In this document: positions 8,283-18,200 of the stretch, piece by piece
Numbering within the stretch: position 1 is the stretch's first letter
Layout of the letters: every line of letters starts with the position of its first letter
Assembly: GCF_010977555.1 (NCBI RefSeq)
Contig: NZ_CP048815.1
Coordinates: forward strand, 434,001 to 498,000
Direction: 5' to 3'
DNA from: Caulobacter rhizosphaerae
Lineage (GTDB): Bacteria > Pseudomonadota > Alphaproteobacteria > Caulobacterales > Caulobacteraceae
DNA length: 64,000 nt
Notes under the pieces: generated by a model
What the model saw: the letters and a program-made list of their open reading frames with translations, nothing else
Databases searched by the model: none
Told to the model about the DNA's origin: nothing
Program-made: the position numbers and the translations under genes

Positions 8283-9581
8283 ATGATCCTCCTCGCGCTC
8301 GCCGTCGTCCTGCTCCTCGTTCTGCTGAACGGGGTGTTCTCCATGTCCGAACTGGCGGTGGTCTCGGCCCGTCGCGCCCGGCTGCAGACCTTCGCCGACC
8401 GCGGCGACAAGGGGGCCAAGCTGGCCCTGGCCATGGCCGAGCATCCCACCCGGTTCCTGTCGGCCGTGCAGGTCGGCATCACCCTGATCGGCATCCTGGC
8501 CGGCGCCTACGGCCAGGCGACCATCGCCGGCGCCCTGGACGCCTGGCTGAAGGACAAGCCGGTGGTCGGGCCGCATTCCGAGGCGATCGCCACCATCATC
8601 GTGGTCATCGGCCTGACCTATGTCTCGGTGATCCTGGGCGAGCTGGTGCCCAAGCGCCTGGCCCTGCTGTTCCCCGACGTGATCGCCCGCCGCATGTCGC
8701 CGTTCCTGGCGGTGGTGGCCACGGTGCTGCGCCCGTTCGTCACCCTGCTGACCGTCTCGACCGCCGGCATCCTCAAGCTGATGGGCGTGCGCGACGAGCG
8801 GACCAACGACATCACCGCCGAGGAGGTCGAGACCGTGCTGGCCGAGGGCGCCGACGCGGGCCTGATCGAGCCCGAGGAGCGCTCGATGATCCAGGAGGTG
8901 CTGCGCCTGGGCGACCGTCCGGTCCGCGTGGCCATGACCCCGCGCCGCGACCTGTTCTGGATCTCGCTGACCGACAGCCAGGACGAGATCCTGCAAGAGA
9001 TCCGCGACTGCCCCTATTCGCGCATCGTGGTGGCCAGCGAGGGCGACCTGGACGGCGACATCGGGGTGATCCTCAAGAAGGACCTGCTGGACGCCTGCCT
9101 GGGCGGCGAGACCATCGACATCAAGAGCCACGTCCAGCAGCCGATCGCCATCCCCGAGACCATGTCGCTGCTGCGGGCCATGGCGGTGTTCAAGCAGACG
9201 CCGCTGCACATGGCCCTGGTGGTCGACGAGTTCGGCTCGATCCAGGGGGCGATCACCCCGCTGGACCTGCTGGAAATGATCGCCGGCGACTTCCCCGAGG
9301 ACCACGACGAGACCGAGACCCGCATCCTGCGCCGCGAGGACGGGACCTGGCTGGTCGATGCGCGGGTGGACATCCAGGAGCTGAACGACGCCCTGGGCGA
9401 GGCCTTCCAGGCCGAGGGCGGTTACCACACCGTGGCCGGGCTGTTGCTGGATCGGCTCGGGCGGATCCCTCGTGAGGGAGAGATCGTCGAGTTGGGCGGG
9501 TTCGACGCGGAGGTCGTGGACATGGACGGGTCGCGGATCGACAAGGTGATCCTGCGGTGTGTGCCGACGAAGGGGGAATAG
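8283..9581 (+). CDS. Hemolysin-related CNNM/CorC-family membrane protein with CBS domains
   Basis: This 432-residue inner-membrane protein has a DUF21 (CNNM) N-terminal domain of about four hydrophobic helices, including LILLALAVVLLLVLLNGVFSM-type and ITLIGILAGAYG segments. A CBS pair follows (roughly residues 200-325, with AMTPRRD and LHMALVVDEFGSIQGAITPLDL), then a CorC/HlyC C-terminal domain (about 345-430). Members are linked to Mg2+ or Co2+ efflux and membrane ion homeostasis; the older name hemolysin is misleading. It is monocistronic or leads the two small genes after it. GAAGGG precedes the ATG. Confidence 0.85.
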   Translation: MILLALAVVLLLVLLNGVFSMSELAVVSARRARLQTFADRGDKGAKLALAMAEHPTRFLSAVQVGITLIGILAGAYGQATIAGALDAWLKDKPVVGPHSEAIATIIVVIGLTYVSVILGELVPKRLALLFPDVIARRMSPFLAVVATVLRPFVTLLTVSTAGILKLMGVRDERTNDITAEEVETVLAEGADAGLIEPEERSMIQEVLRLGDRPVRVAMTPRRDLFWISLTDSQDEILQEIRDCPYSRIVVASEGDLDGDIGVILKKDLLDACLGGETIDIKSHVQQPIAIPETMSLLRAMAVFKQTPLHMALVVDEFGSIQGAITPLDLLEMIAGDFPEDHDETETRILRREDGTWLVDARVDIQELNDALGEAFQAEGGYHTVAGLLLDRLGRIPREGEIVELGGFDAEVVDMDGSRIDKVILRCVPTKGE

Positions 9582-9618
9582 GGGCGGTGAACCTGCTGAA
9601 TGACGGCGCCTTGCGTAG

Positions 9619-9840
9619 ATGAAGAACCTGACGAGAAAGATCGGCGACTGGGCGGCCTTCATCTTGATGGCCACCGGTGTGGGCATGCTTATATGGCCTT
9701 TCGGCAACCGGCATCGGACCGCACAGGCTTGGGTGCAGGAAACCGGGGTCGATCTCTCGACCTGGCTTCGACTCGCGGCCGTCTTCCTTGTTGGCGGGCT
9801 ATGTCTCCTGGCGGTCACCAAACTGTCTGATCGCAAATAG
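9619..9840 (+). CDS. Small membrane protein of unknown function
   Basis: This 73-residue protein has two predicted TM helices (about residues 11-27 and 49-66) joined by a polar loop with NRHRTAQAWVQETGVD. I do not recognise the family. It lies 37 nt after the CBS/CorC gene and 16 nt before the acetyltransferase, so it may be co-transcribed with either. Codon use matches its neighbours, favouring a real gene, but there is no motif to assign a role. Confidence 0.5.
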   Translation: MKNLTRKIGDWAAFILMATGVGMLIWPFGNRHRTAQAWVQETGVDLSTWLRLAAVFLVGGLCLLAVTKLSDRK

Positions 9841-9856
9841 GCGGATCGAGGGGCGC

Positions 9857-10513
9857 ATGAGCGGATCGGTCGATGCAGCGCTGGTCGAGGCGTGGGCGGC
9901 CGGCTGGGCGTTGTCGCGAGGCGTCGGCGCGCCGATCCCCGCGGCGGGCGGCCACCGGATCGTGGTGGGACAACCCGGACATGCCGAGCGCTTGATCTTC
10001 CCGGCCCTGGACGCGGCGGCTCTGTCGGACCTGGCGGCGAGCATCACCGCGCCCGGGATCTTCCTGAAGGCCTTCTGCCCGCCTGAAGCGCTGCTGGCGG
10101 CTGTCGACGCGCGCTGGAGTCCGCAGCCGCCCGGCGACCTGATGGCCGTCGATCTCGTCGCCGCCCCACCGCCCACGCCCCTGGCCGCCGGCTATGTTCA
10201 GGAGCTCCGCGCCGAGGGGGCGGTGCTGGTCGTCGAGATCCACGACGCGGACGGAGTCTTGGCGGCTTCGGGCCGCGCCGCCCTGACCGGCGGCTTCGCC
10301 GTGTTCGACAAGATCATCACCGATCCGGCGCACCAGCGGCGCGGCCTCGGGCGGTTCGTGATTGGCGTCCTGGGCGAACGGGCCCGGACGCTGGGCGCGG
10401 CCCGGGGCGTCCTGGTCGCCACGCCGGAAGGTCGGGCGCTGTACGAGGTGCTGGGCTGGCGCTTCGAGGGGCGGATGGAGACGGTCGTGATCCCGGACGA
10501 GACGGCCGGCTGA
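9857..10513 (+). CDS. GNAT-family N-acetyltransferase
   Basis: This 218-residue protein has the acetyl-CoA pyrophosphate loop of GNAT enzymes in HQRRGLGRFVIGVL (QRRGLG) and the later LYEVLGWR motif at the C-terminal end of the fold. The first 100 or so residues are variable and may form a second degenerate GNAT half or a substrate-selecting domain. The substrate is unknown. The ATG at 9857 follows GAGGGGCG. It converges with the minus-strand membrane protein with a 1-nt gap. Confidence 0.8.
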   Translation: MSGSVDAALVEAWAAGWALSRGVGAPIPAAGGHRIVVGQPGHAERLIFPALDAAALSDLAASITAPGIFLKAFCPPEALLAAVDARWSPQPPGDLMAVDLVAAPPPTPLAAGYVQELRAEGAVLVVEIHDADGVLAASGRAALTGGFAVFDKIITDPAHQRRGLGRFVIGVLGERARTLGAARGVLVATPEGRALYEVLGWRFEGRMETVVIPDETAG

Positions 10514-10514
10514 G

Positions 10515-11090
10515 CTATCGCCCGCCGGGACGCGTGACGACGTAGCAGATCAGCCCGGCCACGCCGCATCCCGCCAGGATCCAGGGCCAGGTCAAGGTCG
10601 CCCATCCAAGGACCACGGCGACGGAAAGGCCGATCACCCCGACGAATGCCAAGAGGTTCGGCAGTCTGGACGTCCAGGCCGGCGTCCCGCGCGGCGGCGC
10701 CAGGGGTGCGCGCCGATCCGCCTCACGGCGAACGCGTGAGATCAGGCTCAGGGACGGATAGGCCAGGCAGCCCATCAGGGCCACCGGCAGGATCAGGGCG
10801 ATCGCGACCACCCCCGCGACGACGGCGTCCGCCGAAGACCTGAAGGCCGGCCACCATTGGAGCGCGGCGTTGAGCGTGACGAATTCGATCAGCGCCACGC
10901 CTAGGGTGACGGTGGTGATGATCGGGAGCGCCTTCCGGCCCGGCTTGGCCTTTCGGTGGGCCGCGACATAGGCGTCGCGTTCCTGAACGGAAAACAGTGC
11001 GCCGCCCCGTTTGCCGAATACCAGGTAGCCGTCGCCATGCGGCTCGAACAGGGCGTCGAAGGCTCGGTCTTGATCGTCTTGGGCGTGCAC
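10515..11090 (-). CDS. Membrane protein of unknown function (about four TM helices)
   Basis: This protein of about 191 residues has a soluble N-terminus (DALFEPHGDGYLVFGKRG) and roughly four TM helices, two in the middle (ALPIITTVTLGVALIEFVTL, then VVAGVVAIALILPVALMGCL) and two near the C-terminus. I start at the GTG at 11088-11090 because AAGGAAG stands 4-5 nt upstream. A TTG eight codons earlier is possible. It is convergent with the GNAT gene. No family is recognised. Confidence 0.6.
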   Translation of the reverse strand: MHAQDDQDRAFDALFEPHGDGYLVFGKRGGALFSVQERDAYVAAHRKAKPGRKALPIITTVTLGVALIEFVTLNAALQWWPAFRSSADAVVAGVVAIALILPVALMGCLAYPSLSLISRVRREADRRAPLAPPRGTPAWTSRLPNLLAFVGVIGLSVAVVLGWATLTWPWILAGCGVAGLICYVVTRPGGR

Positions 11091-11130
11091 GGATCTTCCT
11101 TGGGCGATGTCCAAGCCTAACCGGTCGCCC

Positions 11131-12240
11131 TCATGTCCGCCACCGCAGCGTCGTCTCCTCCACCGGGTTGCGAAACGCCCGCGCCTCGCGGCGGCTGGCG
11201 TTCCATTCGCGCTTGAGCTGGTGGTACCAGAGGCCCTGCTGGTCGGCGTCGCCCATCCACATCAGGGCCGGGTTGTCGCGCAGCCCCCGGGCCTGGGCCG
11301 CGACGATCCTGCCGTCCTGCCGCAGAAAGGCCCGGGCGGCCAGACGGATCACGGGATGGAGGGCGGTGAACGCCGGGTGGTCGGACCAGATGATCTGGTT
11401 CATCCGGGTCTTGCCGGCGTTGATCGGCGTCATGGCCGACAGGGCCAGCACCTGCCGCTCGCCGACCCTCACATGCTCCCAGCGCAGGCCCGGCAGGCGG
11501 AAGGTGATTTCGGTCAGGGGCTGCCCGCCGAGGATGGCGTAGGCCTTGGAGTTCCTGCTCGGCGTGTGCCGGGTCATGGTGAAGCCGGCCTCGGACGGGG
11601 CGAAGGCCTTGTGTTTCTCGTGCTGGCTGGCGCCGGTGCGCCACCACCATTGCTGGTGGACGAACGGGCCGTGGGCCGGGTCGATCAGCCCCAGCACCGC
11701 GTGGTCGATGTGGATGTCGTAGTCTAGGTGGTCGACCAGCTTGGGCTTGCCGCCCACCACGCCGGGGATCACCGGGGGCGGCCCAGGCGGGGCGCCGTCA
11801 AAGCGCGGATCGGAAGACATCCAGATCCACACCAGCCCCTGGGCTTCCACCAGCGGATAGGTCCGGACACGGACCTTCGCGACGTCCAGCGGGTTGTCGG
11901 CGGTCAGGGCGGGGATCTTGGCGCAGGCGCCGTCGGTGCGGAACCGCCAGCCGTGATAGGGGCACTCGACGCTCTCGCCGCCGTCCGCTTCGGTGCGGAC
12001 CTTGCCCGCCGACAGCTTGGCGGCGCGGTGCGGACAGACGTCGCGCAGGGCGTAGACGGCCCCGGCCCGGGTCCGTCCGATCACGACCGGTTCGCCCAGA
12101 TACTCCCGGCTTTCCATCCGGCCCGGCTTCAGCTCGGACGACAGGGCCGCCACATACCAGGCGTCCAGCACGAAGCCTTCGCCGACCTTCATGGCCTTCG
12201 AAGCCGGCCATACGGCCAGCATCTGCGCGTCGTCAGCCAT
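11131..12240 (-). CDS. Rieske [2Fe-2S] aromatic-ring-hydroxylating oxygenase, alpha-subunit type
   Basis: This 369-residue protein has an N-terminal Rieske domain with the cluster ligands CPHRA and CPYHGW (two Cys, two His, about residues 65-95). A catalytic domain follows, with the mononuclear iron triad signature DPAHGPFVH. It would hydroxylate or demethylate an aromatic or ring substrate in the cytoplasm using electrons from a separate reductase, which is not encoded nearby. The sequence resembles vanillate-demethylase/pheophorbide-oxygenase-like single-component alpha subunits; the substrate cannot be named. It follows the M20 peptidase on the same strand after a 101-nt gap. The frame continues upstream without a stop, but the ATG at 12240 is the family-length start. 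Confidence 0.87.
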   Translation of the reverse strand: MADDAQMLAVWPASKAMKVGEGFVLDAWYVAALSSELKPGRMESREYLGEPVVIGRTRAGAVYALRDVCPHRAAKLSAGKVRTEADGGESVECPYHGWRFRTDGACAKIPALTADNPLDVAKVRVRTYPLVEAQGLVWIWMSSDPRFDGAPPGPPPVIPGVVGGKPKLVDHLDYDIHIDHAVLGLIDPAHGPFVHQQWWWRTGASQHEKHKAFAPSEAGFTMTRHTPSRNSKAYAILGGQPLTEITFRLPGLRWEHVRVGERQVLALSAMTPINAGKTRMNQIIWSDHPAFTALHPVIRLAARAFLRQDGRIVAAQARGLRDNPALMWMGDADQQGLWYHQLKREWNASRREARAFRNPVEETTLRWRT

Positions 12241-12341
12241 GTGCGTCGTCCGACCCGCGACACGCCCCGCGCGCCGTCCCCGGGCGCAATAGGCCCGATC
12301 ACCGCGCCGGGGTCCCGTGAAGAGTTTGTGTCGGAAGGCGC

Positions 12342-13814
12342 CTATCGGCTCGCCGCCGTCTCCACCAGCCGCTGGTAGAACCGCACCATGCGTTCGACAT
12401 TGGCCACCGAGATGTGCTCGTCCGTGCCGTGGATCATCTTGGTGGCGTCGACCGACAGCACCAGGGGCTGGAAGCGGTAGATGTCGTCGGCGATCGGGCC
12501 CATGTAGCGGCTGTCGCTGGCGGCGGTCATCAGGGCCGGGGCGACGGGCGCGCGGCTCTCGTCGCCGGCCAGGGCGGCCAGGGTCTTCCAGCCGTCGGAG
12601 GTGATGGACGACACCTTGCTGGGCTCGTCCGGGGCCTTCACCCAGGCCAGCCTGACCGGCAGATCGCCGACCGCGTCGCGGGCCCGGGCCATCACCTGCG
12701 CCGAGGTGTCGCCGGGGGCGATGCGGTAGTTGATCCAGGCCGTGGCGTCCTGCGGCAGGACGTTCTCCTTGGGCGAGCCCTTCAGCATGGTCGGGGCGAT
12801 GGTGGTGTGCAGCATGGCCGCCCCAGCCGGCGTCTTGGCGGTCTGGCTGACCAGCAGCGGCGAGAACAGCCAGGTGTTGGCGGCCGCCACCTTGATGGTC
12901 CCCGAGCTGTGCGGGGCCAGGCTTTTCAGCATGTCGGCCCCGGGGCCGCTGAACCTCATGGGGAACGGATGGTCGGCGATCGCCAGCACGGCCTTGGCCA
13001 GGGTGGTCACGCCGGTCTGGGGTGGCGGGGCCGACGAGTGGCCGCCGACGGCGGGGGCGGTGACGGTTAGGGTGGCGTAGCCCTTCTCGGCCGTGGCGAT
13101 CAGGGCCACGGGTTTCTTGGTCACCGGATGGTCCTCGACCACCACCATGCCCTCGTCGAGCACGAACTGGGCCTTGATCCCGCGCGCCTTCAGCAGGGCG
13201 GCCGCGGCCCGCGCGCCGCCGCCGCGCACCTCCTCGTCGTGGCCGCTGACCAGGATCACCGTGCGCTTGGGAGCGAAGCCCGCCTTGGCCAGGCCGTCCA
13301 GCGCCTCGAACAGGGTGACCAGGCTGCCCTTGTCGTCGATCGCGCCCCGGCCCCAGACCGCGCCGTCGGCCACCACGCCGTCGAACGGCGGGTGGGTCCA
13401 CGACTCTTCGCTGCCGGGGGTGACCGGCACCACGTCCTGGTGGGCCATCAGCACGATCGGGGCCAGGCCCCGGTCGGTTCCGGGCCAGGTATAGACCAGG
13501 GCGTGGCCGGCCACGACCTCGCGGCCCATCACCCGGTGGGCGTCGGGATAGGTCGCCTGCAGCCAGGCGTGCAGCCTGTCCCACTCGGCCGGCTGGTCCT
13601 CGACCGGGTCCTGGTGGCTGACCGTCCGGAAGCGGACGGCCTCGCCCAGATGCCGGGCCGCCACGTCGACGTCGAACGGACGGGCCGCGGCCAGGCGGAC
13701 GCCAGAGGTGTCGGCCACGGGCGCCTTGAAGGTCGCCGTGCGCACCGCCACCACGGCCGAGACCGCCAGCACCAGCCCCACGGCCGTCAGCGCCGCCTTG
13801 CCCTTCCAGCCCAT
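12342..13814 (-). CDS. M20-family zinc carboxypeptidase (PM20D1/carboxypeptidase S-like), exported
   Basis: This 490-residue protein has an N-terminal signal anchor (about residues 5-25), so it acts in the periplasm or at the membrane. Di-zinc site residues are in VLMAHQDVVPV (His, Asp), GRGAIDDKGS (bridging Asp) and GHDEEVRGGGA (catalytic Glu plus metal Glu). The lid/dimerisation domain lies in the middle. Substrates of this branch are small peptides or N-acyl amino acids. The ATG at 13814 is preceded by GGGGGAAG. The frame runs another 120 codons upstream through an intergenic repeat, which I discount. Confidence 0.87.
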   Translation of the reverse strand: MGWKGKAALTAVGLVLAVSAVVAVRTATFKAPVADTSGVRLAAARPFDVDVAARHLGEAVRFRTVSHQDPVEDQPAEWDRLHAWLQATYPDAHRVMGREVVAGHALVYTWPGTDRGLAPIVLMAHQDVVPVTPGSEESWTHPPFDGVVADGAVWGRGAIDDKGSLVTLFEALDGLAKAGFAPKRTVILVSGHDEEVRGGGARAAAALLKARGIKAQFVLDEGMVVVEDHPVTKKPVALIATAEKGYATLTVTAPAVGGHSSAPPPQTGVTTLAKAVLAIADHPFPMRFSGPGADMLKSLAPHSSGTIKVAAANTWLFSPLLVSQTAKTPAGAAMLHTTIAPTMLKGSPKENVLPQDATAWINYRIAPGDTSAQVMARARDAVGDLPVRLAWVKAPDEPSKVSSITSDGWKTLAALAGDESRAPVAPALMTAASDSRYMGPIADDIYRFQPLVLSVDATKMIHGTDEHISVANVERMVRFYQRLVETAASR

Positions 13815-13916
13815 GGCTGCTTCCCCCGAACATTTGTTTGCGCCGACTGTGCGACGGGTCGCGGAACATGCCAACCAGCAAAGTTTGGGATGTGGTCGAC
13901 AGACGCGCCCCCCTTC

Positions 13917-14054
13917 GGCCGTCATCCCGGGCCCCGTGCCCGGGACCCCTTTGTCCGCCGCAGGTGCAGTAGGGGCGGTTCGCCAGCGAACCGCTGGAGC
14001 CTCACGGTTCAGCTGAGCGAGGGTTCCCGGACCACAAGGCCCGGGATGACGGCC
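13917..14054. repeat. Intergenic palindromic repeat between divergent genes
   Basis: Outer arms GGCCGTCATCCCGGGCC and GGCCCGGGATGACGGCC pair perfectly and enclose about 100 nt with further internal symmetry (GGTTCGCCAGCGAACC). It fills the 331-nt gap between the M20 peptidase and epimerase genes and must lie within or beside both promoters. Its sequence family differs from the palindrome at 1298-1412. Confidence 0.8.
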
Positions 14055-14145
14055 GATAGGGAGAAGAGCGCGGCATCGCGCGTTTGCGTCGAAGCGGCGG
14101 CTCGCGCATACGCTGGCGCCTGGCGAAGACGTTTCGAGAAGCGGC

Positions 14146-15111
14146 ATGGGCGTCCTGGTCCTTGGAGGGACGGGTTTCATCGGCGGCCCGGTGGTCGCGC
14201 GGCTGCTGGCCGACGGCGTCGAGACGGGCGCGGCCCACCACGGGGCGCGCGAGGTCGCGGCCGGGGCGGCGTCGGTGGTGCTGGACCGCCGCGACCCGGC
14301 GGCGGTGCTGGCGGCCGTGCGCGAGCTGGGCGCCGATACGGTGGTCGACCTGATCGCCTACACGGCGGCCGACACCCTGCCGCTGCTCGACGCCCTGTCG
14401 GGCCGGATCGCCCGCTACGTGCTGGTCAGCTCGGTCGACGTCTATCGCAACTACGAGGGCCTGCACCGCAAAGGCCGGCCGACGCCGATCTGGGACCGGC
14501 TGACCGAAGACGCCCCGCTGCGGGACAGCCGCTTTCCCTACCGCCTGGCCAGGCCGCGCGCGGCCGGCGATCCCCAGGCCTGGATGGACGACTACGACAA
14601 GATCCCGCTCGAAGAGGCGGCTCGCGCGACCGCGGGGCTGGAGGCGACCATCCTGCGCCTGCCCATGGTGTTCGGGCCCGGCGACCGCCAGCGGCGGTTC
14701 TCGTGGGCCATCCGGCCGATGGTCCAGGGCCGGCCGCGTTTCGTGATCCCCCATCCGTGGGCCGGCTGGCGGGCGACCTTCGGCTATGTCGACGACGTGG
14801 CGGCCGGGATCGCCCTGGCGGCGGTCCATCCCCGGGCCGGCGGCGAGACCTTCAACCTGGGCCGCGCCAACACCCCGACCAACCTCGCCTGGGCTGCGAC
14901 CTTCGCCGAACACCTGGGCTGGCCCGGCGAGATCCAGCTGGCCCATCCCGACGTGGCGCGCGGCGCCCTGGCCAAGGCGGTCTCGGGCCTGGACCTCGGC
15001 TACCCGCTGTTCGTCGACAACGCCAAGATCCGCCGCCGGCTGGGCTATGCCGAGGTCACGGACTTCGACGAGGCGCTGGCCCGGACGGCGGCCGACGAGA
15101 TGGGGCGCTAG
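14146..15111 (+). CDS. NAD-dependent epimerase/dehydratase (extended SDR fold)
   Basis: This 321-residue protein has an N-terminal Rossmann motif GGTGFIGGP (residues 7-15). A catalytic-type Ser region (LVSSVDVYRNYEG) with a Tyr follows. A sugar-nucleotide or related substrate domain includes FGYVDDVAAGIALAA and ETFNLGRANTPT. The YxxxK of SDRs is not obvious in standard spacing, so catalysis may be altered or the protein may be a binding/regulatory SDR. It resembles the chloroplast stem-loop-binding/epimerase branch. The substrate is unknown. The ATG at 14146 follows GAGAAGCGG. Confidence 0.78.
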   Translation: MGVLVLGGTGFIGGPVVARLLADGVETGAAHHGAREVAAGAASVVLDRRDPAAVLAAVRELGADTVVDLIAYTAADTLPLLDALSGRIARYVLVSSVDVYRNYEGLHRKGRPTPIWDRLTEDAPLRDSRFPYRLARPRAAGDPQAWMDDYDKIPLEEAARATAGLEATILRLPMVFGPGDRQRRFSWAIRPMVQGRPRFVIPHPWAGWRATFGYVDDVAAGIALAAVHPRAGGETFNLGRANTPTNLAWAATFAEHLGWPGEIQLAHPDVARGALAKAVSGLDLGYPLFVDNAKIRRRLGYAEVTDFDEALARTAADEMGR

Positions 15112-15242
15112 AGGTCCTTTTCCAAGGCGATCGCGCGGTCAGGGCGACCGCCGCCCTCGCCAGCGCCATAGGCCGGTGCACGCGGGCTGACCTGGGTGGG
15201 AACCCGGTTGCGGCGGAGCTCGCCCGCCCGTAGGTTGAGCCC

Positions 15243-18200
15243 GTGGGGCGCGTCGATCCAAGCGGTTTGTGGAAGGCCATACGGTCCGGGGCGCGCGTCG
15301 CCCTGGCCAGCGCACGGCGCGCGGCCCACGTCGCCCTGTTCGAGATCGGCCGCCAGATCCGCCAGCCTCTGTTCTGGGTGGCCGGCGCGCTGTTCTTCGC
15401 CTTCGCCGTGATGCTGATGTCGACGCACGGGATCCTGGGCTCGGCCGTCACCGCGCGCAACGCGCCGCCGGAGCTGTCCAAGGCCGTCGTCGTCCTCAGC
15501 GTCTTCTACCTGGCGGTGGTGGTGGCCATGGCCGGCGACGCGGCCTTGCGCGACGCGCGCAGCGGCTTCGAGCCCATCCTGCGCGCCACGCCGGTGCGAC
15601 GGTTCGAACACCTGCTGGGACGTTGGATCGGCGCGCAGGTCGCGGCCAACCTCGCCTTCCTGGTCGGCCTGTCGGGCCTGATCGCCGGCGTGTTCGCGCC
15701 CTGGACCGACAAGGCCGCGGTCGGCGCTTTCGACCTGGCCCAGACCTTGGTGGTGGTCATGGTCGTGGCCGTTCCCACCGTCGCGGCCCTGACCTCGCTG
15801 TGCTTCGCCCTGGCCGCCGGGCTGCGCTCGGTGACCGCGGTCTATGTGACCGTGATCGTGCTGTGGGTGCTGGCGCTGCGGGCCGTCAGTCTCTCGCAGC
15901 AACTGCATGGATGGTGGTTCACCGCCGTCTCGCTGGTCGAGCCGTTCGGGCTGATCGCCCTGCGCGCCGACCTCGGCGACCTGGATCCCGCCCTGCGGGC
16001 CGCGGCGGCGGTGCGGTGGGGCGGTTATCTGGTTGACAACCGCCTGGCCTGGGCCGCGCTGTCGACCGGTCTGGTCGGGCTGGCCCTGCTGTTCGAGCGC
16101 ATCGACGACCTCGCCCGGCTGCGACGCTCGCCCGCCGCGGTCTCGGCCATGGCCGCGCCGATGGCCTGGCCGCGCGTCGCGCCTCGGTTCGACGCGGCCA
16201 TGCGCCTGGTCCAGTTCCGCGCCCGCCTGGCCTGGGAGCTGCGGATGCTGCTGCGCAGCCCGTCCCTGCTGATCCTGATCGCGCTGTCGGCCCTGCTGTC
16301 GTTCTGGAGCCTGTGGAGCGCCGGCGAGATCAACGAGGTTCCGGCCCTTCCGGCCACCCGGATTCTGGCCGCCGATCTGGGCAAGTGGTTCACCCTGATG
16401 GGGCTGATCGTCTGCACCTTCTACGCCGGCGAGCTGGTCTGGCGGGATCGGGACCTTCAGGCCGGCGAGATGATCGACGTGTCGCCCGTTCCCGACGCCT
16501 GCCTGATGGCGGCCAAGGTGCTGGCCATGGGCGTCGTGGTGCTGCTGCTGGGCGCGACCGGCGTGGTGTCGGCCTTCGCCGTGCAGACGGCCAAGGGCTA
16601 TTTCGACGGCCGCCCCGACCTTTACCTGTCGATGATGGTGCTGCCGATCGGCGGCGCCTTGATGGTGATGGTCGCCGGCTCGATCGCGGCGGCGGCGCTG
16701 TCGCCCAATCGCTATGTCGCCTGGGGCGTGACGGGCGCGGTGATCGGCGTTGCGTTCGTCACCTCCAGCTACGGCGTCGATCATCCGTTGCTGGTGTTCC
16801 TGGCTGGGCCTTCGAACAGCCTGTCCGAGATGAACACGGCCGGCGACGGGACCCACGCCGGCGACTGGATCAATCTCTACTGGTCGCTGTGGATGGGAAT
16901 CGCGCTGCTGGCCGCCTGGCTGGTCTGGCCGCGGGGACGCCCCGCGCCGTGGCGGGCCCGTCGCGACCAGGCCCTTCGCCGCCTGCGCGGTCCGGGCGGC
17001 TGGATCGCCGGCGGCCTGGCGGCGGCGCTGCTGGCGGTCGGCGGCTTCGTCTTCCTCAACGTCAACGTCTGGAACAGCTACACCGCCAAGCCGCAGGCGG
17101 AGGCCCAGACCGCCGACTGGGAGCGCGCGGTGCGGCCCTATGTCGGCCTGCCCGAGCCGACGATCGTCGCGGTGACCCTGCGCGTGGACATCCGGCCGCG
17201 CCGGCCCAGCCTGGTCGCCGAGGGGACCTATGTGATCGAGAACCGCACGGGCCAGGCGCTGAGGACGATCCATGTCGACATGCCGGGCGGGCTGGACCGG
17301 TCGACCCTGGACGTCGAGGGCGCGACCCGGACGTCCAACCCCTACGGCCTGGCCGTCCTGCGCCTGGACCGGCCCATGGCGCCCGGCGAGCGCCGTCGTC
17401 TGCGGTTCCGTTCGGAGATCACGCCGCGCGGCTTTGGCGACGATGGCGGCCAGACGGCCATCGTCGAGAACGGGACCTTCCTGCAGAGCTGGCTCTTCGC
17501 GCCCAGCATGGGCGTGCGGACCCAAGGATTTCTGACCGACGCGGACGCTCGCCGTCGCCAGGGCCTGCCGGCCGAACGCGTCGAGTTCGAGCCGTCGGAT
17601 CCGCGCGCCACGCGCCAGAACGACGTCCATGCCGACTGGGCGACGTCGGACATCACCGTGGTCACCGACGCCGACCAGACGCCGATCGCGCCGGGTCGGC
17701 TGGTGGCCAGCGGCGTGGCGGACGGACGGCGCACCGCGCGGTTCGTCTCGGACCAGCCGATCCTGACGGCCTTCTCGATCCAGTCGGCGCGCTACGCCGT
17801 GCGCCGCGCCGAGCACGGCAAGGTGGCCATCGCGATCTATTACCACCCGGGACACCAGGCCAATGTCGAACGGATGATCAAGGCGGTCGAGGGCGGGCTG
17901 GACGTCTTCCAGGTGCAATTCGGCCCCTACCAGTTCGACGATCTGCGGATCGTCGAGTTCCCGGCCTATGGGGACTACGCCCAGTCGTTCGCGGGCACGA
18001 TCCCGTTCTCCGAGAACATCGGCTTCGTGGCCGACATGCGTGACCCGAAGGGCTTCGACTATGTGACCAACGTCACCCTGCACGAGCTGGCTCACCAGTG
18101 GTGGGCGCACCAGGTGATCGGGGCGGACGCCAAGGGCGCGCGCCTGCTGTCGGAGGGACTGGCCGAGTATAGCGCCTTCATGGCCCAGAGCCGGCTGCAG

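Noticed and set aside
12241..13881. Open frame continuing upstream of the Rieske oxygenase for about 550 codons, as if a fusion protein
   Set aside because: The upstream part is in a different frame from, and overlaps, the clear M20 peptidase gene and is low-complexity. The ATG at 12240 gives the family length.
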